Assembly: GCA_019918135.1 (NCBI GenBank)
Contig: WBZZ01006266.1
Location: 186,001 to 250,000 of the forward strand
Source of the DNA: Paulinella micropora
Taxonomy: Eukaryota; Cercozoa; Imbricatea; Euglyphida; Paulinellidae
Length of the DNA: 64,000 nucleotides
Direction: 5' to 3'
The notes under the pieces are model-generated. The model made no database searches, was not told the origin of the DNA, and was given only the letters and a program-made list of their open reading frames with translations. This document shows positions 1 through 9,726 of this stretch, one piece after another (the first letter of the stretch is position 1; each line of letters starts with the position of its first letter). Position numbers and translations under genes: made by a program.

Positions 1-82
1 ATGTATTTATTTCTTTTGCAGCTTCTGCGCCCTTCCCCTCCCCTCCCTCCTGCTCCTTGAGCCTCCGGAAAGGCCCCAGCTA

Positions 83-193
83 AATTTGGCGCCAAATTGT
101 GCCGTCCGGAGGTAGGGTGCGCCCGCCAGGGTCCAGCCGGGCAGTACGTCTTAGCTTTCCCGGGGAAACGGCCGTAAGCGCCAATTTGGCGCC
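83..193. promoter_or_regulatory. E2F/DP-like palindrome pair
   Basis: AATTTGGCGCCAAATT is a perfect 16-bp palindrome at 83-98 and contains TTTGGCGCCAAA, the idealised E2F/DP binding sequence. A second site, TTTGGCGCC at 185-193, lies in the odd palindrome GCGCCAA-T-TTGGCGC (178-192). The pair recurs in two further copies near 53.0 and 53.4 kb. E2F sites are known from plants, animals and many protists. Regulatory use here is inference. Confidence 0.4.
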
Positions 194-273
194 TACGGCT
201 GTACTTGCGCAAAAACAAAATCCCACACAGACGCTCGGCTGGGCCGCCCCAGCCGAGACCTCACGGCGGCCCT

Positions 274-342
274 CCCTCTCACCTTCGTCGCCCCTCTCAC
301 TTTCGTCGCCCCTCTCACTTTCGTCGCCCCTCTCACCTTTGT
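274..342 (+). repeat. 18-bp pyrimidine-rich minisatellite
   Basis: Nearly four tandem copies of an 18-bp unit, consensus CCCTCTCACTTTCGTCGC, with C/T variation. One frame reads as a Ser-Pro-Leu repeat. Related arrays lie at 53225-53300 and 53630-53665. Confidence 0.85.
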
Positions 343-376
343 CCTCTGCTTATTCCTCCCTCCCTCTCCTGCTCCT

Positions 377-393
377 TGAGCCCCCTGGGCTCA
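377..393. other. Recurrent TGAGCCC-CCT-GGGCTCA hairpin
   Basis: A perfect 7-bp stem with a 3-nt loop, usually preceded by CTGCTCCT. The same element occurs at 3458-3474, 7766-7782 and 16145-16161 and in many other modules. Some copies have expanded C-runs in the loop (about 11650-11675). No function can be read from the sequence. Confidence 0.7.
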
Positions 394-1131
394 GAGGAGG
401 AAAGAGGGGAGGAGGCGCTAAGAATGTACGAAATACGCTGAATTAAAGCTCGACTGTCTTACACTTGGGACACTGAAAGCTATGAGCGGAGCACCGTGCA
501 CCAGCACGACCCTGCGGCGGATGGTACTGCCCCCGTGGTCAATGTGCTAGGAGGACAAGGGCCCCTGCCGGCCCCGGCGGCGTCCTGTCCGTGCCATGGC
601 TCAGCCACCGTGCGCAAGGTCAGAAAAATATGAAGGATCTGCGGAGATTTTTTGCCCGACAACAAAGGGAACAAACAAAGATAGAAAAAGTGGAAGGGAG
701 GAAGAAGGGGGCGCGCTTCGCCGGTGTACAAAAATCAGCGCAAAAAAATCCATGACAGAGTTGTCGTCTTGGCACTGAAAACTAGAGAGAGGAAGGGGCC
801 GAGGAGGATTAATCTATCTTTTCCCCGCGTCAGTAAGAGTGAAGGGGGGAAGGCGCCCGGCATATTAGGGAGGGGGATTAGTAGAAGCGTTGCATGTCTT
901 TATTTTGTTTGTAGCTTCTGCGCCAAGAAAGTGCAAGAAAAGTTACGCTGAATTAAAACTCGACAAAGTCTTACACTTGACACTTGCAACGTCACCCTCA
1001 GGCTGTCGCAGCATCCGGTCCACTCGACGGTCGTACACTTGCGCACTGAAAACTAGGATCGGAGCACCGTTCCCTCTAGCACGACCCTGCGGCGAATAGT
1101 ACTGCCCCCGTGGGAGAAGGGGGGAAGAGAA

Positions 1132-1146
1132 GGGGGGGGGGGGGGG
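1132..1146. repeat. G-run at the duplication junction
   Basis: A run of 15 G. The sequence to its right (from 1147) is the same as that right of the 28-G run at 5431-5458, while the left flanks differ. This G-run and the one at 5431-5458 therefore mark the breakpoints of the 4.3-kb duplication. Confidence 0.8.
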
Positions 1147-1186
1147 AAGAAGGGGGCGGGATGCGCTTTTCCCCGTCCAGCATTAA

Positions 1187-1596
1187 AGCTTTGTCAGGGA
1201 TTTTTTTTAATTTCCTTTTTGTACACCGGCGAAGCGCGCCCCTGCCTCCTCCCTCTGTTCCCTTTGTTGTCGGGCAAAAAAAATCCTCAGATCTTTTCAT
1301 ATTTTTTTGACCTTGCGCGCGAGCAGAGCACAGACGGTGCCGGCTAGGGTTCTAGCATAGGCTACCGCAGCAACATAACGTGGGCCGGATGCCGCGGCAG
1401 CCTGAGGGTGCTGTTTCAATTGTCAAGTCGTAATGCCTTGTCGAGTTTTAATTCAGCGTGGACTTTTCTTGCACTTTCTTGACGCCCCCGGCCCCTTCCT
1501 CTCTCCCCTGAGCTCAGTGCCAAGATTACAACTTTGTCCTGGATTTTTTGCGCTGATTTTTGTACACCGGCGAAGCGCGCCCCTGGCCCCCTCTCC
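1187..1596 (-). repeat. Inverted module portion
   Basis: This stretch reads as the reverse complement of the standard module. The phrases for TACAC-CGGCGAAGCGCGC, the DNA around CCCGACAACAAAGGGAAC and the tract beginning GTGCAAGAAAAGTCC all appear on the minus strand. + strand modules resume at the GCGCCAAGAAAACG phrase. The same inversion is repeated near 5500-5910, 20370-20790 and 35190-35600. Confidence 0.8.
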
Positions 1597-2750
1597 CTCC
1601 CGCGCCAAGAAAACGTAATTTACGCTGAATTAAAGCTCGACGGTCGTACACTCGGGCACTGAAAACTAAGAGCAAAGCACCGTGCTCCAGCACGATCTGC
1701 GGCGAATGGATGGACAGTGGTCAATGTGCCAAGAGGACAGGGGCCCCGGCCGGCCCGACGGTACCCTGTCCGTGCCGTAGCTCGGCCACCGTGCGCAATG
1801 TCAGAAAAATATGAAAGGAGGGAAGGGGGGAGAGTATGAATTGTCTAGTCCCCCGTCTGAGGATCGGGAGCTAGAGGGAAGGGAAGGGTAGGGGCGCGCT
1901 TCGCCGGTGTACAAGAAAAATTGCGCGAAAAGAATTTACTAAAAGAAAAAATTTTAATCTTGGCACTGAGAACGTGTACAGGGAGGGGCGGGGTGTGCTC
2001 TCCATCCCCGTACCCTCTTTCGTCCCTCTGTTCCCCCTTGTCGCCCTGCGGCGGATGGATAGCGCGGTGGTCATTGGGCTAGGGGGGAAAGGGCCCCGGC
2101 CGGACCCGACGGCGTCCTGTCCGTGCCATGATTCGGCCACCTTGCGCAAGGTCAGAAAAGTATGAAAAGATCTGCGGGAATTTTTTTTGCTCGACAACCA
2201 AAGAAACGGGGGGGGGGAGAGGAGAAAGAAGAAGGGGGGAAGAAGGGGGAGTGCTACCCCCCGCCCCCCTCCCTTCCCTCTGTTCCCGTCGTCCCCTGCT
2301 AACCCCCCTCCCCTCGTCCCTTGTTTGCGCGTGCAAACGCATCCCAAAAAAAAACTTTCTTCCACTTGTCATATTTCCGCAGATATTTCCGCAGATCTTG
2401 CGCACTGTGCTCCAGCGAAGCTCTGCGGCGGATGGACGGGCGGTGGTCAATGTAGCAGGTGTGCAAGGGCCCCGGCCGGACCCGACAGCGTCCTGACCGT
2501 GCCATGGCTCGGCCACCGTGCGCAAGGTCGGAAAAATATGAAAAATATGAAAAGATCTGCGGAATTTTTTTTGCCCGACAACCAAAGAAACAAACGGGGG
2601 GGAATGAAAGGGGGGGGGGGGGGGGGGAGGGACGACGGGAACAGAGGCAAGGGAGGGGGGCGGGGGAATCACTCCCCTCCCCCTTCTTCCCCCTTCCTCT
2701 TTCTCCTCCCCTCGTCCCTTGTTTTCGCGTGCAAACGCATCCCAAAAAAA

Positions 2751-2925
2751 ATTGGACTGGATTGAAATCTAGGAAGGCAAACTCCCCTGAGACCGGCAGA
2801 CAGCTGGGAGAGAGAAAGAGCAGCACGCGGCACATCCCCCTCCCTCCTCAGGGCGGGGGGAAAAAATAAGTGAACTTTTTTTTGGAGCCCACCGATGGGG
2901 TGGGGCGCCCCCCCCCCTCCCCCTT
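2751..2925 (+). pseudogene. Detached 3' end of the 47.9-kb ORF, copy 1
   Basis: Begins at ATTGGACTGGATTGAAATCT and runs through the equivalent of the GLKSRKA...GRQLGER reading to the shared stop region and the GGAGCCCACCGATGGGG phrase. The left flank is module sequence (GCAAACGCATCCC plus an A-run), not the upstream ORF. Confidence 0.7.
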
Positions 2926-5458
2926 TCTTTCTTCCCTCCCTCTAAGCCCCCTGAGCCGGGGGGCTCAAGGAGCAGGGGAAGGGGAAATCGGGAGCGGGAG
3001 GGAAGGGGGGGGGGGGGAGTAGGGGCGCCAAGAGAGTGCGAAAAAGAATGCGCTTAATTAAAGCTCGACGGTCTTACATTGGGGCACTGAAAACTAGGAG
3101 CAGGGCACCGTGCTCCAGCACGACCCTGCGGCGAATGAATGGGCGGTGGTCAATGTGCTAGGAAGACAAAGGCCCCGGCCGGCCCCCGGCATCCTGTCCG
3201 TGCCATGGCTCGGCCACCGTGCGCAAGGTCAGAAAAATCTGAAAAGGGGACGGGAGCGGGAGAGGGAGGGCAGGGGCGCGCTTTGCCGGTGTACAAAAAA
3301 TTTAAAAAATACATGACAAAGTTGTAATCTTGGCACTGAAAACTAAGAGAGGAAGGGGCCGGGAGGGGGGGGGGGGATTAGTGGAGGCGTTGCATGTATT
3401 TATTTTGTTTGTAGCTTCTGTGCCATTCACCCTTCCCCCTTCCCCTCCCCTGCTCCTTGAGCCCCCTGGGCTCAGGGGAGAGAGGAACAGGCAGGGGGCG
3501 CTTCGCCGGTGTAAGAAAAGTCCATGCTGAAATTAAAACTCGACAAGGCATTACACTTGACACTTGCAACGGCATCCGGCCCATGTCATGTCGCTGCGGT
3601 AGCCCGAGCCATGAACCCTGGCCGGCACCGTCTGTGCTCTGTCGCGTGCCAAGAGAGTGCGAAAAAGAATACGCTTGAATTAAAGCTCGACGGTCTTACA
3701 TTTGGGGGCACTGGGAACTAGGAGCGGAGCACCGTGCTCCAGTACGACCCTGTAGCGGATGGATGGGCGGTGGTCAATGTGCTAGGAGAACAAGAGCCCC
3801 GGCCGGCCCCGACGGCGCCCTGTCCGTGCCATGGCTCGGCCATCATCGTGCGCAAGATCCGCGGGAATATGAAAAGAGGAAAAAAAAAATTGGTCCGACA
3901 ACAAAGGAAACAGACGGGGGAAAGAAAGGGGGGGAGGAAGAGGAAAGGAGAAGACAAAAGGCAGGGATGGGAAATGCTCCCCCCCCCCTCTTCCCCTTGT
4001 CCCCTGCTATCCCCCCCTCCCCCTCGTCCCTTGTTTGCGCGTGCAAACGCGTTCCAAAGAAATTTTCTTTTCCACTTTTCATATTCCTGCAGATGTTTCC
4101 GCAGATCTTGCGCACCGTGCTTCCAGCACGACCCTGCGGAGGATGGATGGGCGGTGGTCAATGTGCCAGGACAAGAGCCCCGGCCGGCCCCGACGGCGTC
4201 TTGTCCACGCCATGGCTCGGCCACCGTGCGCAAGATCAGAAAAATATGAAAAAAGGAAGAAAAAAAATTTTTGCCCAACAACAAAGGGAACAGACGGGGG
4301 GGGGGGGGGAGGAAGAAGAAGGGGGGAAGAAGGGGGCGGGGTGTGCTTCCCTCCCCCCCTCTCGTCCCTCTGTTCCCCTTGTCCCCTGCTACCCCCCCCC
4401 CCCCTCGTCCCTTGTTTGCGCATGCAAACGCGTTCCAAAAGAAAATTTTCTTTTCCACTTTTCATATTCCTGCAGATGTTTCCGCAGATCTTGCAGAGGG
4501 AAGAGGCAGGGGCGCGCTAAGAACGTACAAAAAATAAATAATTAAAAAGAAATCTCTGACAAATTTTTTATATTGGCACTGAGAACAGGGAGCGGAAGAA
4601 GGAAAGGGCAGGGGGGCTGCGCCAAAAAAATGTAATTTACGCTGAATTAAAGCTCGACGGCGTCCTGTCCGTGCCATAGCTCGGCCGCAGTGCGCAAGGT
4701 TAGAAAAATATGAAAAGATCTGCGGGAATTTTTTTTGTCCGACAACAAAGGGAGCAGACGGGGGGGGAAGAAGGAAGGGGAAGGGGGGGAAGAGGAAGGG
4801 GGGAAAAAGGGGGCGGGATGTGCTTCCCCCCCCCCCCCCCCCCCGGTCCCTTCTCACTGTCTGAGAATAGGGAGCGGGAGCGGGAGGGGGAGGGCAGGGG
4901 CGCGCTAGTAAGAAATGTACAAAAAAATTTAAAAAAATCCCTGACAAAGTTTTAATCTTGGCACTGAGAACCAAGAGAGGGAGAGGGAAAGGGAAGGGAC
5001 AGGGGGAGTGGGCGCTTTGCCGGTGCAAGAAAAGTCCACGCTGAATTAAAACTCGACAAAGTCTTACACTTGACACTGAGAATTAGGAGATGGAGAGAAT
5101 TTACGCTGAATTAAAGCTCGACAAGGCATTGCACTTGACACTTGCAACGGCACCCCTCAGGCTACCGCAGCATCCGGCCCACTCGACGGTCGTACACTTG
5201 CGCACTGAAAACTAGGAGCGGAGCACCGTGCCCCAGCGCGACCCTGCGGCGAATGGATGGGCGGTGATCAATGTGCTAGGAGGACAAGAGCCATCACTAC
5301 CCCGACGGCGTCCTGCCCGTGCCATAGCTCGCGCAAGGTCAGAAAAATGTAAAAAAAAGAAGAAAAAAATTTTTTTGCCCCGACAACAAGGGGGAACAGA
5401 CGGGGAGGGGGAAAGAAAGGGGGAAGAGAAGGGGGGGGGGGGGGGGGGGGGGGGGGGG

Positions 5459-8400
5459 AAGAAGGGGGCGGGATGCGCTTTTCCCCGTCCAGCATTAAAG
5501 CTTTGTCAGGGATTTTTTTTAATTTCCTTTTTGTACACCGGCGAAGCGCGCCCCTGCCTCCTCCCTCTGTTCCCTTTGTTGTCGGGCAAAAAAAATCCTC
5601 AGATCTTTTCATATTTTTTTGACCTTGCGCGCGAGCAGAGCACAGACGGTGCCGGCTAGGGTTCTAGCATAGGCTACCGCAGCAACATAACGTGGGCCGG
5701 ATGCCGCGGCAGCCTGAGGGTGCTGTTTCAATTGTCAAGTCGTAATGCCTTGTCGAGTTTTAATTCAGCGTGGACTTTTCTTGCACTTTCTTGACGCCCC
5801 CGGCCCCTTCCTCTCTCCCCTGAGCTCAGTGCCAAGATTACAACTTTGTCCTGGATTTTTTGCGCTGATTTTTGTACACCGGCGAAGCGCGCCCCTGGCC
5901 CCCTCTCCCTCCCGCGCCAAGAAAACGTAATTTACGCTGAATTAAAGCTCGACGGTCGTACACTCGGGCACTGAAAACTAAGAGCAAAGCACCGTGCTCC
6001 AGCACGATCTGCGGCGAATGGATGGACAGTGGTCAATGTGCCAAGAGGACAGGGGCCCCGGCCGGCCCGACGGTACCCTGTCCGTGCCGTAGCTCGGCCA
6101 CCGTGCGCAATGTCAGAAAAATATGAAAGGAGGGAAGGGGGGAGAGTATGAATTGTCTAGTCCCCCGTCTGAGGATCGGGAGCTAGAGGGAAGGGAAGGG
6201 TAGGGGCGCGCTTCGCCGGTGTACAAGAAAAATTGCGCGAAAAGAATTTACTAAAAGAAAAAATTTTAATCTTGGCACTGAGAACGTGTACAGGGAGGGG
6301 CGGGGTGTGCTCTCCATCCCCGTACCCTCTTTCGTCCCTCTGTTCCCCCTTGTCGCCCTGCGGCGGATGGATAGCGCGGTGGTCATTGGGCTAGGGGGGA
6401 AAGGGCCCCGGCCGGACCCGACGGCGTCCTGTCCGTGCCATGATTCGGCCACCTTGCGCAAGGTCAGAAAAGTATGAAAAGATCTGCGGGAATTTTTTTT
6501 GCTCGACAACCAAAGAAACGGGGGGGGGGGAGAGGAGAAAGAAGAAGGGGGGAAGAAGGGGGAGTGCTACCCCCCGCCCCCCTCCCTTCCCTCTGTTCCC
6601 GTCGTCCCCTGCTAACCCCCCTCCCCTCGTCCCTTGTTTGCGCGTGCAAACGCATCCCAAAAAAAACTTTCTTCCACTTGTCATATTTCCGCAGATATTT
6701 CCGCAGATCTTGCGCACTGTGCTCCAGCGAAGCTCTGCGGCGGATGGACGGGCGGTGGTCAATGTAGCAGGTGTGCAAGGGCCCCGGCCGGACCCGACAG
6801 CGTCCTGACCGTGCCATGGCTCGGCCACCGTGCGCAAGGTCGGAAAAATATGAAAAATATGAAAAGATCTGCGGAATTTTTTTTGCCCGACAACCAAAGA
6901 AACAAACGGGGGGGAATGAAAGGGGGGGGGGGGGGGGGAGGGACGACGGGAACAGAGGCAAGGGAGGGGGGCGGGGGAATCACTCCCCTCCCCCTTCTTC
7001 CCCCTTCCTCTTTCTCCTCCCCTCGTCCCTTGTTTTCGCGTGCAAACGCATCCCAAAAAAAATTGGACTGGATTGAAATCTAGGAAGGCAAACTCCCCTG
7101 AGACCGGCAGACAGCTGGGAGAGAGAAAGAGCAGCACGCGGCACATCCCCCTCCCTCCTCAGGGCGGGGGGAAAAAATAAGTGAACTTTTTTTTGGAGCC
7201 CACCGATGGGGTGGGGCGCCCCCCCCCCTCCCCCTTTCTTTCTTCCCTCCCTCTAAGCCCCCTGAGCCGGGGGGCTCAAGGAGCAGGGGAAGGGGAAATC
7301 GGGAGCGGGAGGGAAGGGGGGGGGGAGTAGGGGCGCCAAGAGAGTGCGAAAAAGAATGCGCTTAATTAAAGCTCGACGGTCTTACATTGGGGCACTGAAA
7401 ACTAGGAGCAGGGCACCGTGCTCCAGCACGACCCTGCGGCGAATGAATGGGCGGTGGTCAATGTGCTAGGAAGACAAAGGCCCCGGCCGGCCCCCGGCAT
7501 CCTGTCCGTGCCATGGCTCGGCCACCGTGCGCAAGGTCAGAAAAATCTGAAAAGGGGACGGGAGCGGGAGAGGGAGGGCAGGGGCGCGCTTTGCCGGTGT
7601 ACAAAAAATTTAAAAAATACATGACAAAGTTGTAATCTTGGCACTGAAAACTAAGAGAGGAAGGGGCCGGGAGGGGGGGGGGGGATTAGTGGAGGCGTTG
7701 CATGTATTTATTTTGTTTGTAGCTTCTGTGCCATTCACCCTTCCCCCTTCCCCTCCCCTGCTCCTTGAGCCCCCTGGGCTCAGGGGAGAGAGGAACAGGC
7801 AGGGGGCGCTTCGCCGGTGTAAGAAAAGTCCATGCTGAAATTAAAACTCGACAAGGCATTACACTTGACACTTGCAACGGCATCCGGCCCATGTCATGTC
7901 GCTGCGGTAGCCCGAGCCATGAACCCTGGCCGGCACCGTCTGTGCTCTGTCGCGTGCCAAGAGAGTGCGAAAAAGAATACGCTTGAATTAAAGCTCGACG
8001 GTCTTACATTTGGGGGCACTGGGAACTAGGAGCGGAGCACCGTGCTCCAGTACGACCCTGTAGCGGATGGATGGGCGGTGGTCAATGTGCTAGGAGAACA
8101 AGAGCCCCGGCCGGCCCCGACGGCGCCCTGTCCGTGCCATGGCTCGGCCATCATCGTGCGCAAGATCCGCGGGAATATGAAAAGAGGAAAAAAAAAATTG
8201 GTCCGACAACAAAGGAAACAGACGGGGGAAAGAAAGGGGGGAGGAAGAGGAAAGGAGAAGACAAAAGGCAGGGATGGGAAATGCTCCCCCCCCTCTTCCC
8301 CTTGTCCCCTGCTATCCCCCCCTCCCCCTCGTCCCTTGTTTGCGCGTGCAAACGCGTTCCAAAGAAATTTTCTTTTCCACTTTTCATATTCCTGCAGATG

Positions 8401-9726
8401 TTTCCGCAGATCTTGCGCACCGTGCTTCCAGCACGACCCTGCGGAGGATGATGGGCGGTGGTCAATGTGCCAGGACAAGAGCCCCGGCCGGCCCCGACGG
8501 CGTCTTGTCCACGCCATGGCTCGGCCACCGTGCGCAAGATCAGAAAAATATGAAAAAAGGAAGAAAAAAAATTTTGCCCAACAACAAAGGGAACAGACGG
8601 GGGGGGGGGGGGAGGAAGAAGAAGGGGGGAAGAAGGGGGCGGGGTGTGCTTCCCCCCCCCTCTCGTCCCTCTGTTCCCCTTGTCCCCTGCTACCCCCCCC
8701 CCCTCGTCCCTTGTTTGCGCATGCAAACGCGTTCCAAAAGAAAATTTTCTTTTCCACTTTTCATATTCCTGCAGATGTTTCCGCAGATCTTGCAGAGGGA
8801 AGAGGCAGGGGCGCGCTAAGAACGTACAAAAAATAAATAATTAAAAAGAAATCTCTGACAAATTTTTTATATTGGCACTGAGAACAGGGAGCGGAAGAAG
8901 GAAAGGGCAGGGGGGCTGCGCCAAAAAAATGTAATTTACGCTGAATTAAAGCTCGACGGCGTCCTGTCCGTGCCATAGCTCGGCCGCAGTGCGCAAGGTT
9001 AGAAAAATATGAAAAGATCTGCGGGAATTTTTTTTGTCCGACAACAAAGGGAGCAGACGGGGGGGGAAGAAGGAAGGGGAAGGGGGGGAAGAGGAAGGGG
9101 GGAAAAAGGGGGCGGGATGTGCTTCCCCCCCCCCCCCCCCCCCCCGGTCCCTTCTCACTGTCTGAGAATAGGGAGCGGGAGCGGGAGGGGGAGGGCAGGG
9201 GCGCGCTAGTAAGAAATGTACAAAAAAATTTAAAAAAATCCCTGACAAAGTTTTAATCTTGGCACTGAGAACCAAGAGAGGGAGAGGGAAAGGGAAGGGA
9301 CAGGGGGAGTGGGCGCTTTGCCGGTGCAAGAAAAGTCCACGCTGAATTAAAACTCGACAAAGTCTTACACTTGACACTGAGAATTAGGAGATGGAGAGAA
9401 TTTACGCTGAATTAAAGCTCGACAAGGCATTGCACTTGACACTTGCAACGGCACCCCTCAGGCTACCGCAGCATCCGGCCCACTCGACGGTCGTACACTT
9501 GCGCACTGAAAACTAGGAGCGGAGCACCGTGCCCCAGCGCGACCCTGCGGCGAATGGATGGGCGGTGATCAATGTGCTAGGAGGACAAGAGCCATCACTA
9601 CCCCGACGGCGTCCTGCCCGTGCCATAGCTCGCGCAAGGTCAGAAAAATGTAAAAAAAGAAGAAAAAAATTTTTTTGCCCCGACAACAAGGGGGAACAGA
9701 CGGGGAGGGGGAAAGAAAGGGGGAAG
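5459..9726 (+). repeat. 4.3-kb internal duplication, copy b
   Basis: The copy that continues into the rest of the unit. Just past 9726 it runs on as a purine tract of mixed composition, where copy a instead meets the 28-G run and returns to the start of the duplication. Confidence 0.9.
7062..7232 (+). pseudogene. Detached 3' end of the 47.9-kb ORF, copy 2
   Basis: Lies in duplication copy b, equivalent to 2751-2925 and nearly identical to it. It has the same left fusion to GCAAACGCATCCC plus an A-run. Confidence 0.7.

Larger units (their letters stand above)
1..864 (+). repeat. Leading module segment before the tandem array
   Basis: The segment opens with a T-rich tract ending in CAG and the module phrase CTTCTGCGCC. 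Next come E2F-like palindromes, an 18-bp minisatellite, a TGAGCCC/GGGCTCA hairpin and one module core. A close copy lies at about 52950-54290. The first half matches the copy at about 53010 and the later half matches the tail of the copy at about 53420, so this copy looks like a recombinant of two tandem copies, or the ancestor from which they arose. The Ser/Pro-rich frames across it come from the minisatellite and are not taken as genes. Confidence 0.8.
1147..5458 (+). repeat. 4.3-kb internal duplication, copy a
   Basis: Matches 5459-9726 at an offset of 4312, drifting to about 4301 through homopolymer length changes. It contains only modules, including an inverted one at its left end. Units 2 and 3 have no equivalent second copy, so the duplication arose in unit 1 alone. 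Confidence 0.9.

Noticed and set aside
99..446. Ser/Pro/Leu-rich ORF of 115 codons
   Set aside because: Its repeats come from the 18-bp minisatellite, and the copies at 53.0 and 53.4 kb diverge in frame and end. There is no sign of coding constraint.
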